A stretch of 64,000 nucleotides of DNA from Aeromicrobium sp. 9AM (lineage in GTDB: Bacteria; Actinomycetota; Actinomycetes; Propionibacteriales; Nocardioidaceae). Location: NCBI RefSeq assembly GCF_902506105.1, contig NZ_LR733304.1, forward strand, positions 62,001 through 126,000. Reading direction: 5' to 3'. The notes under the pieces were generated by a model. That model was not told where the DNA came from and searched no databases. It saw only the letters and a list, made by a program, of their open reading frames with translations. How positions within the stretch are numbered: the stretch's first letter is position 1; the number at the start of each line of letters is the position of its first letter. Both the position numbers and the translations under genes were made by a program. Shown here one piece after another: positions 16,441 to 24,594 of this stretch.

Positions 16441-17421
16441 CTAGGCCCGGAGGGCCTTGGCGGCGTCGACGACAGCGGTGGCGATCGTCGAGCGGCCGTG
16501 CTGGTTGAGGTGCTCCGACCCGTCCCGCCAGTCGATGAAGTGAGAGGTCGGCACGTCGAGGCCGGTCCGCAGGATCTCGATGTCGCCGTAGCCCGACACG
16601 AAGGCGTCCTCGAGGGTCGTGAAGTTGCGCTCGGCCAGCTCGCGGAATGCCGGACCGTGCAGCTCGACGCCCTTCTCGACCGGGACCGGCGTCTGGTAGA
16701 CGATGACCGGTACGCCGAGGGCGCGCAGTCGAGCGCCGAGCTCACGCACCATGTCGAGGGGTTCGCCGGGCACGATCTCGCCGCCGTGGTGATAGGCGTA
16801 CAGGAGCGTGGCGGCCTCCTCCTCGTCGAGACGATCCTGCTTGAGCGGATGCACGTAGTCGCCGATCGTGAGGTCGCCGGCCCACGTGGGGAACCGCAAG
16901 GCGTAGAACCGCGCGAACTCCTCGGCAGCGACCGGACCGAATCCCTTGCGGATCCGCCGCGGCGGGGTGCCGGCGTCGAGGCTCGAGAGGAAGCGGATGG
17001 CCTGCTGGTGTCCGTGCGCGGGGTGCTCGATCCACGGCAGGGTCCGCACGCGGGGAGTCAGCGGCAGGATCACCAGCGAGGGCGGCGGATGGCCCTCGAG
17101 CAGGCGGAGGTACTGGTTGTAGAGCGGCGGGTTGTAGCTGCCGCCGTGGACCACGTGCATCGGAGTGTCCGAGCCGAAAGACTCCCGCAGCATCTGGTGG
17201 AAGGGACGTCGATCGGTGTCGTACGGCGCGATCCAGCTCACCATCGAGTCACCGAGCGCCACGATCTCACCCGGTGATCGACGGGCCCGGCGCACCAACG
17301 TACGGGCCTTGCGGACCTCGGGATTGTCGACCCTGGCGACCTGGCGCCGGACCTTGGCGGCCGTACGGCTGATGGCGGGTCGCATGCGGACGCTCAGGGG
17401 CGCCCTGTCCTCTGCTGACAT
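16441..17421 (-). CDS. SGNH-fold protein, copy 2 (paralogue of 15444-16421)
   Basis: 326 residues, alignable over the full length with copy 1. Block I is 'IVALGDSMVSW' (GDS 57-59) and the C-terminal block is 'SHFIDWRDGSEHLNQHGR'. Both copies also share 'VDNxEVRxxRxL' near the N-terminus and 'TWAGDLxIGDY' in the middle, which look like family-specific signatures. Only 19 bases separate the genes, so they form one operon, copy 2 first. A GAAGAGAG ribosome-binding site precedes the ATG. Retention of the putative catalytic residues in both copies suggests two related acyl-ester reactions rather than one dead copy. Confidence 0.65.
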   Translation of the reverse strand: MSAEDRAPLSVRMRPAISRTAAKVRRQVARVDNPEVRKARTLVRRARRSPGEIVALGDSMVSWIAPYDTDRRPFHQMLRESFGSDTPMHVVHGGSYNPPLYNQYLRLLEGHPPPSLVILPLTPRVRTLPWIEHPAHGHQQAIRFLSSLDAGTPPRRIRKGFGPVAAEEFARFYALRFPTWAGDLTIGDYVHPLKQDRLDEEEAATLLYAYHHGGEIVPGEPLDMVRELGARLRALGVPVIVYQTPVPVEKGVELHGPAFRELAERNFTTLEDAFVSGYGDIEILRTGLDVPTSHFIDWRDGSEHLNQHGRSTIATAVVDAAKALRA

Positions 17422-17595
17422 CGTCTCTCTTCTGTCACTGGCCCGTCCGTCTGCGAGCGTGATGACATCCTAGCGACGGACGGCAGGCGGGCTTCGGCGG
17501 TTCGAGACCCCAAGTTGCCCCGGAACGCCGACGATCGCATAAACTCGTCGCGGGTCGGGCCTGCCGATCCGGGATCGAGTGTCACCGGAGGGTGA

Positions 17596-19041
17596 ATGGA
17601 CCTGCAACAGTTCATGAGGGTGCTCCGGGTGCGATGGAAGTTCATCGTGGTGACCCTCCTCCTGGGCGGGATCCTCACCGCGGCGTTCGCGCTGACCCGC
17701 ACCCCGACCTACGAGTCGACCGGCCGCATCTTCATCGTGACGCCCAACGGCTCGCCGAGCGACGCGTTCGCCACGCTCCTCGTCACGCAGCGCGCGTCTT
17801 CGTACGCCGATCTCGCCAAGGACCCGACCCTGCTCCAGAAGGTCGCCAACCGGCTCGAGAAGCCGATCTCGACCAGCGAGCTGGCTGAGCGCATCACCGC
17901 TTCCGTCGTGGTCAACACCCAGATCGTGCAGGTCACGGCCACCGGGCCGACACCGCAGGAGGCCAAGGACGTGGCCGATGCCGAGGTCGAGCAGCTGCTC
18001 GGCCTCGTCACCGACCTGGAGCGTCCCACCAAGAACGTGCCGGCGACAGTCGTCGGCCGGTCCGCCGGCGATCCGACGCTCAACTCGTCGCCCATCGGCC
18101 CTCCGACGTGGCTCTACTTCTTCATCGGACTGCTGCTCAGCGGACTGGTCGGCTTCATGGGCGCCGTGCTGCGCGACCGGCTCGACCTGACGATCAAGGC
18201 TCGCAGCGATGCCGAGACCGTCGCCGGGGCGCCCGTCATCTCGGCGCTGCCACTCGACTCGGCCGTGGCCAAGGACCGCCGGAGCAACGTCCGCTCCGAC
18301 AGCCCGCTCGCCGAGGCGTTCAGGGTGCTGCGGGCCAACCTGCGCTTCGCCGACCTCGACGGCCGCGGCCAGATGATCCTGGTCACCAGTGCGCTGCCCA
18401 ACGAGGGCAAGACGCTGACCGCCGTCAACCTCGCTCAGTCCCTCGCGGCGTCGGGCCAGGCCGTCCTGCTGATCGACTGCGACCTGCGCAGCCCCAGCGT
18501 CGCGACCGACCTCGGCCTCGAGAACGCCGTCGGCATGCTGTCGGTGCTGCTCGGCCACGTGACGCTGACCGGCGCGATCCAGGGTCACCCCAGCGGACTC
18601 GACGTCCTGCCGACTGGTCCCGTGCCGCCCAACCCGTCGGAGGTCCTCGAGACCGAGGCGGTGGGCAACCTGTTGAGCTCGGTACGTCAGACGTACGACG
18701 TCATCGTCATCGACGCGCCGCCGATCCTTCCGGTCGCCGACACCTCGACGCTGATCCGCCACGTCGACGGCGTGCTCCTGCTGGCCCGCTTCGGCCGCAC
18801 GCGCAAGGAGGTCCTGCGCCTCGCTGCTGAGCGCATCGAGGGCCTCGGTGGCCGGCTCTACGGCGTCGTCCTCAACGGCATACCTCGCCGTGGCGGTGGT
18901 GACTACGGCTACGGCTACGGTTACGGCTACGGCTACGGAGAGACCTTCGAGCGCGCTGAGCTCACTCCCAAGAAGTCGTCGGGAGGCACCCGTCGCCGGG
19001 TCGGGGACGATCCGCAGGCCTCGCACGAAGCGCTCCGATGA
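17596..19041 (+). CDS. Wzz-type chain-length domain fused to tyrosine autokinase (BY-kinase)
   Basis: 481 residues. The N-terminal Wzz part has transmembrane helices near residues 16-35 and 175-193 flanking an extracellular region. The cytoplasmic kinase has Walker A 'SALPNEGKTLTA' (about 263-274), Walker A' 'LLIDCDLRSP' (about 292-301) and Walker B 'VIVIDAPPILPV'. A tyrosine-rich tail of six Tyr-Gly units (437-448) is the autophosphorylation cluster. Such proteins control chain length and export of capsular or exopolysaccharide. ATG 17596 follows GGAGGG; a TAAACT hexamer at 17540-17545 is a possible -10. It overlaps the next gene by four bases. No cognate tyrosine phosphatase is visible in the window. 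Confidence 0.93.
   Translation: MDLQQFMRVLRVRWKFIVVTLLLGGILTAAFALTRTPTYESTGRIFIVTPNGSPSDAFATLLVTQRASSYADLAKDPTLLQKVANRLEKPISTSELAERITASVVVNTQIVQVTATGPTPQEAKDVADAEVEQLLGLVTDLERPTKNVPATVVGRSAGDPTLNSSPIGPPTWLYFFIGLLLSGLVGFMGAVLRDRLDLTIKARSDAETVAGAPVISALPLDSAVAKDRRSNVRSDSPLAEAFRVLRANLRFADLDGRGQMILVTSALPNEGKTLTAVNLAQSLAASGQAVLLIDCDLRSPSVATDLGLENAVGMLSVLLGHVTLTGAIQGHPSGLDVLPTGPVPPNPSEVLETEAVGNLLSSVRQTYDVIVIDAPPILPVADTSTLIRHVDGVLLLARFGRTRKEVLRLAAERIEGLGGRLYGVVLNGIPRRGGGDYGYGYGYGYGYGETFERAELTPKKSSGGTRRRVGDDPQASHEALR
18904..18939 (+). repeat. In-frame hexanucleotide tandem repeat (TACGGC-type, six copies)
   Basis: Six copies of TAC-GGN encode (Tyr-Gly)6 in the kinase tail. One copy is TACGGT and the last TACGGA, so the array is nearly but not fully homogeneous. 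Slippage would change the number of tyrosines without a frameshift. Confidence 0.85.
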
Positions 19042-19928
19042 CGGGGTCGTCGCGGACGTCCGAACCGTTCCTCGCCCGGATCACGCGCCGCCTCGGGTGG
19101 GCGGTCCGGGATGCGTGGCCCGACCGCGCCGTGGTGCGCGAGGTGCAAGGCGTACGCATGACGCTGCCGTGGTCGCACCGGTTGCCCGACTACGCGCGCG
19201 TGATGCCCGCCTACGGACAGAACCTGGTACGCCTGGCCGAGCTGCTCGCTGCGGGTGACGAGCCCCTGACGGTGCTCGACGTCGGCGCCAACGTGGGTGA
19301 CTCGACGCTCCAGATCCTCGCCGCCACCGACGCGACGGTGCTCTGCGTCGAGGCGGATGCCTACTTCCTGAACTATCTCCACCGCAACGTCGACGGCGAC
19401 CCGCGTGTGACGGTGCAGGAGTCCCTGCTCACGGCCGGGGCGTCCGACGTGCCCATGGCTCCCGTACGCGTGGGCGGCACGACCCGGTTCGAGCCGGGGA
19501 CGTCCGACCTCACGGCGAGCTCGGTGAGCACCGACCAGCTTCGGGTCGACCACCCGGCCTTCGAGTCCCTTCGACTCGCCAAGTCCGACACCGACGGCTA
19601 CGACGTCGAGCTGATCCCGGCCATCGCCCGTACGTGGGCTGACTCCACGCCGGTCCTGTTCTTCGAGTACGACCACAAGCTGTCGAGGCTCGCCGGCAAC
19701 GACCCGCTGGCGGTCTGGGCCGAGCTGGCCGAGCTGGGCTACGAGGCCGTGGCGGTGTGGGACAACTACGGCCGGCCGGTCGGCCACTTCGCGATCGCCG
19801 ACGTCGGGACCGGGGCGGCAGTGCTCGACGAGCCAGTCGACGGCCGCGCGCAGGTCTACTGGGACGTCGCCGTCGTGCACGGCAAGGACGCCGCCGGTCT
19901 CGCGGCGATCCAGTCGCTGACCCGTTAG
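19038..19928 (+). CDS. FkbM-family SAM methyltransferase
   Basis: 296 residues. Motif I 'VLDVGANVGDSTLQIL' and 'LCVEADAYFLNYL' are typical, with the FkbM signature 'LAKSDTDGYDVELI' and 'PVLFFEYDHKLSRLAGNDPLAVWAEL' following. The domain starts only after about 75 residues; the N-terminal part ('RMTLPWSHRLPDYARVMPAYGQNLVRLAELL') resembles the leader of FkbM proteins that act on whole glycans. It overlaps the autokinase gene by ATGA, so its modification step is co-expressed with chain-length control. Acceptor unknown. Confidence 0.85.
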   Translation: MTGSSRTSEPFLARITRRLGWAVRDAWPDRAVVREVQGVRMTLPWSHRLPDYARVMPAYGQNLVRLAELLAAGDEPLTVLDVGANVGDSTLQILAATDATVLCVEADAYFLNYLHRNVDGDPRVTVQESLLTAGASDVPMAPVRVGGTTRFEPGTSDLTASSVSTDQLRVDHPAFESLRLAKSDTDGYDVELIPAIARTWADSTPVLFFEYDHKLSRLAGNDPLAVWAELAELGYEAVAVWDNYGRPVGHFAIADVGTGAAVLDEPVDGRAQVYWDVAVVHGKDAAGLAAIQSLTR

Positions 19929-19951
19929 CCCTCACGTTCGAGCCCATTGGA

Positions 19952-19957
19952 TAGCCT
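19952..19957 (+). promoter_or_regulatory. Leaderless -10 element (TAGCCT) for lipoprotein
   Basis: TAGCCT, six bases, ATG at 19964. No ribosome-binding site lies between. Confidence 0.6.
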
Positions 19958-19963
19958 CGCGGC

Positions 19964-20875
19964 ATGACTCGGCGACCTAGGCGCACGCAGCGCCTGCTTC
20001 TCCTGGCCGTGTCGGCCATGGTCCTGGCGCTCAGCGCGTGTCAACAGTCCGAACCGCCGCCGCCGGCGTCGGACAGCCAGCCGCTCGTGCCACCCAGCAA
20101 GATCACCCAGTACGTCGCGATGGGTGATTCTTTCGTCTCGGGGCCGGAGATCTCGCCGCAGCAGCCTGCGCCGAACGTCTGCCTCCAGTCCAAGCGCAAC
20201 TACCCGCACCTGCTGGCCAAGGAGCTCGGCATACCGAAGGTCATCGACGTCAGCTGCGCAGGCGCCTCGACCTATCACCTGCTGCACGACGTGCCCGTCC
20301 CCGGCCAGAAGACCGTACGCGCGCAGGAGGACGCCCTCACCGACCAGACTCGTCTCGTGACCGTCGGCATCGGCTACAACAACGACCTGCTGTTCACGAA
20401 CCTGCTCGCTTCCTGCATCCCGACCGCCAAGCCCAAGGCGGGCGCCTGCCAGGACTACGTCGGGGGCAGCATGCGCAAGCTCCTGAAGAAGGAGCGCGAT
20501 GACGTGCTCGTCGCGCTCCAGGAGATCCGCGGCGATGCGCCCAAGGCGACCGTGGTGCTGGTCGGCTACCTGCCGGTCCTCCCCGAGCCCGACGCCTGCC
20601 CCGAGTCGGTCCTGCCGCGCGCCGACCAGCGCAGCATCTACGACGCCGAGCGGGGCGTGGAGGGCAACCTCCGGGCCGCGGCTGCCGAGGCCAAGATCGA
20701 GTTCGTCTCGATGCGCACGGTCGGCCGTGGCCACGGGATGTGCGCCGGCGACGACGCATGGGTCAACGGCATGACGGCGCGGCCGGGCGACGGAGTCGTC
20801 GTCCACCCGCGCGCCGTGGGCATGCAGGCCGTCGCGGACGCCGTGGCCAAGCGGCTGCGAACGTTCGAGCACTGA
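19964..20875 (+). CDS. Secreted SGNH/GDSL hydrolase lipoprotein
   Basis: 303 residues. A basic N-terminus and hydrophobic stretch end in the lipobox LSAC, so C26 should be lipid-modified and the protein anchored outside the membrane. A proline-rich linker follows. Block I is 'VAMGDSFVSG' (S56), the block II/III region 'DVSCAGAST', 'GIGYNND' replaces the usual GGND, and block V is 'VVHPRAVGMQAVADAV' (His about residue 283). This order matches actinobacterial SGNH esterases related to Streptomyces lipase and Rv0518-like proteins. It could de-esterify the acylated glycan made by the cluster, but the leaderless promoter shows independent expression. Confidence 0.83.
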   Translation: MTRRPRRTQRLLLLAVSAMVLALSACQQSEPPPPASDSQPLVPPSKITQYVAMGDSFVSGPEISPQQPAPNVCLQSKRNYPHLLAKELGIPKVIDVSCAGASTYHLLHDVPVPGQKTVRAQEDALTDQTRLVTVGIGYNNDLLFTNLLASCIPTAKPKAGACQDYVGGSMRKLLKKERDDVLVALQEIRGDAPKATVVLVGYLPVLPEPDACPESVLPRADQRSIYDAERGVEGNLRAAAAEAKIEFVSMRTVGRGHGMCAGDDAWVNGMTARPGDGVVVHPRAVGMQAVADAVAKRLRTFEH

Positions 20876-21076
20876 GCGGGTCGAAACCACTGTGACGAAG
20901 ACGTGCGATGCGGTGCTCACCGGCGCTGCCGAGATCGAGTACGGTAATCGGGATTCTCCAGCTGAGTCGTCGTTCGACCGTCGACAGCGGAAGTCGATTC
21001 CGATGTTCCAACCACCGCGGTCGTCCGCCACACGTACCGCGTCCAGGCGAGAAATGCTTGAAAGGACCGGTGACGC

Positions 21077-21904
21077 GTGAACGCGGATCACACACCTGCT
21101 GCGCACTACGACCATGTCACGCGGGCATGGGGCCTGTTGCTGGGAGCGGAGCTCCACTACGGAGTGTTCCAGACCGGCGACGAGGACCTCCCGACCGCGA
21201 CCGGTGCGCTGACGAACCTGATGGCCGACGCCGCGCAGCTGCGGCCCGGCCTGCGCGTGCTCGACGTCGGCTGCGGCACCGGAGCGCCGGCCTGCGACCT
21301 CGCGGAGCGGTTCGACGTACAGGTCGTCGGGATCACCACCAGTGAGGTCGGCGTCGAGGCGGCGACCCTTCGGGCCGCCGAGCGCGGGCTGTCCGACCAG
21401 GTGTCGTTCGAGCTCCGCGACGGCACTGACAACGGCTTCGACTCCGGCAGCTTCGACCGGGTCTGGGTGCTCGAGTCGTCCCACCTGATGCGGCAGCGCA
21501 AGGAGCTCGTGAGCGAGTGTGCGCGCGTCCTGACGGACGGCGGACGGATGACGCTGTGCGACATCGTGCGCCACCGCGAGATCCCGTTCCGCGAGCTGCG
21601 CGACCGCGCCGACGAGTTCGCCACGTTGCGCGCCGCGTTCGGGGAGGCCCGCATGGAGCCGCTCGCCACCTACGTCGAGTTCGCCCAGGCTGCCGGCCTG
21701 GTCGTCGACCAGGCCGACGACCTGACGCAGCAGACGCTGCCCACGTTCGACCGCTGGCGCGCGAACGCCGAGGCGCACGCTGACGAGGTCGCCGACGCAC
21801 TCGGCCAGCAGGGCCTTGACGACTTCGTCCGGAGCACCGAGATCCTGGAGTCCCTGTGGCGGGACGGCACGCTGGGTTACGGTATGTTCGCCGCCGTACG
21901 GTAG
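21077..21904 (+). CDS. SAM methyltransferase heading the ACP cassette
   Basis: 275 residues. Motif I 'VLDVGCGTGAPACDLAERF' with 'VVGITTSEVGVEAA' and 'FDRVWVLESSHLM' places it with small-molecule C/O/N-methyltransferases like RebM or the tocopherol/sterol type, rather than the FkbM enzymes elsewhere in the cluster. GTG 21077 is preceded by GAAAGG at 21058-21063. A gap of 200 bases upstream should hold the promoter of the whole cassette; TACGGT near 20940 is a weak -10 candidate. Together with the ACP, ligase and reductase downstream it may methylate an acyl chain or a sugar (compare VioM in Pseudomonas syringae viosamine synthesis). Substrate is inference. Confidence 0.8.
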   Translation: MNADHTPAAHYDHVTRAWGLLLGAELHYGVFQTGDEDLPTATGALTNLMADAAQLRPGLRVLDVGCGTGAPACDLAERFDVQVVGITTSEVGVEAATLRAAERGLSDQVSFELRDGTDNGFDSGSFDRVWVLESSHLMRQRKELVSECARVLTDGGRMTLCDIVRHREIPFRELRDRADEFATLRAAFGEARMEPLATYVEFAQAAGLVVDQADDLTQQTLPTFDRWRANAEAHADEVADALGQQGLDDFVRSTEILESLWRDGTLGYGMFAAVR

Positions 21905-21959
21905 TCCGTCACGGCGGCCCTGATTGTCGTCCGATCAACTCGATCAGTAGGAGAGCGAA

Positions 21960-22199
21960 GTGGAACAGTCCGACCGCATTCTGGGGACTATCAAGACGTT
22001 CTTGAAGCACCAGAAGAAGGAAGACAGTGTCGAGCTCGGCACCGCGCTCTTCGCCGACGGCATCGGGCTGGACTCGCTCCAGACGGCTGAGCTGTCGGTC
22101 ATGCTCGAGGACGAGCTCGGCCGCGACCCGTTCAGCGCGGGTCAGTTCCCGCAGACCGTCGGCGAGATCGTGGAGTTCTACGGCGAGAAGCCGGCTTGA
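21960..22199 (+). CDS. Stand-alone acyl carrier protein
   Basis: 79 residues, the usual ACP size. The phosphopantetheine attachment serine is S39 in 'GIGLDSLQTAEL', with the acidic helix 2/3 pattern after it ('VMLEDELGRDPF'). It is unlike housekeeping AcpP, whose site is typically 'GADSLDTVE'; the GLDSLQ form is seen in carrier proteins of specialised pathways. GTG 21960 has AGGAG nine bases before it. Its stop overlaps the TTG start of the acyl ligase, so carrier and loading enzyme are made together. Confidence 0.9.
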   Translation: MEQSDRILGTIKTFLKHQKKEDSVELGTALFADGIGLDSLQTAELSVMLEDELGRDPFSAGQFPQTVGEIVEFYGEKPA

Positions 22200-23563
22200 T
22201 CGAGCTGCTCGCGGCTGCCGCGGCGCATGACGCCTCGGCTCCGGCGATCTCCTACGCGTCCAGGGAGTCGACATACGGCGACCTCCTGCTGGCCGCCCGT
22301 AGGACAGCGGCGAATCTCCGCCGGGCAGGCATCGAACGATTCGCGATCCGCGATCCGGACCCCCACACCCTGGTGGCCCTCCTGGGTGGCGCTTCGCTCG
22401 CCGGTGTCGAAGCCTGCATCTACCCCCCGACCGCGTCTCCTGAGATGGTGGCCGACCTCGCCGAGCGTTTCGACCATGACGTCGTCGTGTCGCCGGAGCC
22501 GTTCGCCGGTGACTACTCGGTGCTCGATCCCTCGAAGCTGGTCGCGGCCGGAGAGCCCCTCGAGGACGGAGCTGCCGCACCTGCGCGCCAGCCGCACCTC
22601 GTCCTCACGACCGGCACCACCGGGGCCCCGCGAGCCGTACGACACGACTGGTCGAGGCTCCTGGCCCGCCGCTCCGACATCCAGGCGACCCAGGAGCGTT
22701 GGCTCCTCGGCTACAGCCTCAACCAGTTCGGCGGCCTCCAGGTCCTGATCCACACCATGAGCTCGGCCGCGCTCCTCGTGGTGGCCCCCAGCTTCCAGCC
22801 GGCGGACGGCCTGGCCGCGATGCGTGACCAGGCGGTCACCCACGCCAGCGCGACTCCGACGTTCTGGCGATTCGTGCTGGCCGAGATGGCTGCCGACGGT
22901 CGAGGCGCGCCGTCACTGCGACAGATCACGTTGGGCGGCGAGGCCATCCCGAGCCGGCTGCTGGGTGATCTCGCGCAGGCCTTCCCGGACGCCAAGATCA
23001 CCCAGATCTATGCCGCGAGCGAGTTCGGCGCGATCTCCTCGGTCAAGGACCGGGAGAACGGACTGCCGATCTCGGTGCTCGAGTCCAAGACCGGGGTCGA
23101 GCTCAAGGTCGTCGACGGCGAGCTCTGGGCGCGTACCGGCACGGGCATGCTCGGCTACTACGGAGAGCCGGACCTGGAAGACGGATCGTGGCGTGCGACG
23201 GGCGACCTCGTCGACGTCAACGAGGGCCGACTGCACTTCCGTGGACGCATCTCCGAGGTCATCAACGTGGGCGGCGTCAAGGTGCACCCGCTCCCGGTCG
23301 AGGAGCGCATCGACACCGTTCCGGGCGTCTCCGCCCTCCGGGTCTTCGGTCGCGCCAGCTCGGTCGCCGGCGCGATCGTCGCAGTGGAGGTCGTGGCGGC
23401 TCCGGGCGTCGACCTCGACGAGCTCAACGCGGCGATCCGCACCGCCTGCGAGGACCTCCCTCCCGCGTACCGCCCCCGCAGCATCCGATTCGTTCCTGAG
23501 ATCAGCACGATCGGCAGCAAGACAGTCCGGCGCGACCTATCCCAGGAGAATCAACATGGCTGA
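22196..23563 (+). CDS. AMP-forming acyl ligase (acyl-ACP/CoA synthetase, ANL family)
   Basis: 455 residues, about 50-100 shorter than usual acyl-CoA synthetases because the N-terminal subdomain is reduced. The P-loop 'LTTGTTGAPRAVRH', 'YAASEFGAIS', 'WRATGDLVDVNEGRLHFRGR' and the C-terminal lysine K442 in 'GSKTVRRDL' are all present, so it should adenylate a carboxylic acid and transfer it, most likely to the adjacent ACP. It begins with TTG inside the ACP stop (TTGA). The GRxxEVINVGGVKVHP hinge is similar to OSB-CoA/propionyl-type ligases; the acid is unknown. Loading a CoA acceptor instead is the alternative. Confidence 0.88.
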   Translation: MIELLAAAAAHDASAPAISYASRESTYGDLLLAARRTAANLRRAGIERFAIRDPDPHTLVALLGGASLAGVEACIYPPTASPEMVADLAERFDHDVVVSPEPFAGDYSVLDPSKLVAAGEPLEDGAAAPARQPHLVLTTGTTGAPRAVRHDWSRLLARRSDIQATQERWLLGYSLNQFGGLQVLIHTMSSAALLVVAPSFQPADGLAAMRDQAVTHASATPTFWRFVLAEMAADGRGAPSLRQITLGGEAIPSRLLGDLAQAFPDAKITQIYAASEFGAISSVKDRENGLPISVLESKTGVELKVVDGELWARTGTGMLGYYGEPDLEDGSWRATGDLVDVNEGRLHFRGRISEVINVGGVKVHPLPVEERIDTVPGVSALRVFGRASSVAGAIVAVEVVAAPGVDLDELNAAIRTACEDLPPAYRPRSIRFVPEISTIGSKTVRRDLSQENQHG

Positions 23564-24290
23564 CCGAATCGTCATCATCACCGGCGGCAGCAAGGGGCTC
23601 GGAGCTGGCCTCGTCCGTTCCTACCTCGAGAGCGGCGACCGGGTGGCAACGTGCGCCAGGTCGACGACACCCGAGGTCGAGGCCTGGTCCTCCGATCCGG
23701 CCTCGGCCGACCGCTTCCTCTTCGTGGAGGCCGACCTGGCCGTTCGCGACGAGGCCGCGGCCTTCGTGCAGGCCGTCGTGACCAAGTGGGGCGGCGTGGA
23801 CATCCTGGTCAACAACGCAGGTGTCGCGCGTGACGGCATCCTCGCGGTGTTCGCGGACGAGGACGTCGACACGGTCGTCGACCTCAACATGAAGGCGACG
23901 TTCCAGGTCACCAAGCTCGTCAGCCGGCGGATGCTCTCCAAGGGAGCCGGCAAGATCATCAACATCTCGTCGATCGTCGGGCTGTCCGGCTATCGGGGCC
24001 TCTCGGTCTACGCCGCGACCAAGGGAGCGCTCGACGCGTTCACCCGTTCGCTGGCGCGCGAGCTGGGGTCGAGGGGCATCACGGTCAACTCCGTCGCGCC
24101 CGGCTACCTGCGCACCGAGATGAGTCACGGGCTGGACGAGGGCCAGATGCAACAGATCATCCGGCGTACTCCCGCAGGGCGACTCGGCGAGCCGGGCGAT
24201 GTCGCGCGCGCCGTGCAGTTCCTGACGAGTGATGACAATGACTTCATCACCGGCCAGGTGCTGGTCGTCGACGGCGGACTCACGAGCTGA
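23556..24290 (+). CDS. 3-oxoacyl-ACP reductase-like SDR (FabG-type)
   Basis: 244 residues, classic SDR: cofactor motif 'GGSKGLG' (10-16), 'NNAG' 86-89, catalytic S138/S139 and Y152xxxK156 ('YAATKGA'), C-terminal 'ITGQVLVVDGGLTS'. AGGAG lies about seven bases upstream and the gene overlaps the ligase by eight bases. With ACP and a loading ligase it most simply reduces a beta-keto group on the ACP-bound acyl chain to a hydroxyl. No ketosynthase is in the cassette, so the keto group must come from the starter acid, from fatty-acid FabH/FabF, or the enzyme acts on a sugar instead. Confidence 0.85.
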   Translation: MADRIVIITGGSKGLGAGLVRSYLESGDRVATCARSTTPEVEAWSSDPASADRFLFVEADLAVRDEAAAFVQAVVTKWGGVDILVNNAGVARDGILAVFADEDVDTVVDLNMKATFQVTKLVSRRMLSKGAGKIINISSIVGLSGYRGLSVYAATKGALDAFTRSLARELGSRGITVNSVAPGYLRTEMSHGLDEGQMQQIIRRTPAGRLGEPGDVARAVQFLTSDDNDFITGQVLVVDGGLTS

Positions 24291-24322
24291 CGGTCTCTCG
24301 GCTGTCGCTGCTCACACAGAGC

Positions 24323-24355
24323 GGCGGCGCCGATCCCCGGGGGAATGGCGCCGCC
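24323..24355. terminator. Bidirectional hairpin between cassette and HAD gene
   Basis: A perfect nine-base stem (GGCGGCGCC/GGCGCCGCC, 24323-24331 with 24347-24355) whose 15-base loop can itself pair through CCCC/GGGG. It stands 33 bases after the reductase stop. No T-run follows. It lies within the gap between the cassette and the HAD gene, 24291-24594; the rest of that gap, 24356-24594, shows no gene or motif I can support. Confidence 0.6.
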
Positions 24356-24594
24356 TGGCAAGCTGGCCCGGCTACCAAGCGTGCTGGATCTGAGTCGTCG
24401 AGCCCCCGCCTGAATCCCTGAGTGGGACGGAGTCCTCGAGCAACGTTCCCATTGAGACGGGTGATCGCCGCGTGGGTACTGAGCTGCTTTGCCGTTCTGG
24501 GTGACTATGGAGTTCTTGGTTCCTTGTCTACGCCAACCGGCCGGACGACGCGAGGCCTACTGGGTCGTAACGTTGTGCGCTTTGCTTCACAAGG

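Noticed and set aside
18904..18939. Repeats that might suggest a CRISPR or VNTR array
   Set aside because: The unit is six bases, in frame and encodes Tyr-Gly; there are no spacers and no cas genes.
21960..24290. Housekeeping fatty-acid (fab) operon
   Set aside because: No fabD, fabH or fabF is present, the ACP site is not AcpP-like, and an AMP-ligase is not part of fab operons.
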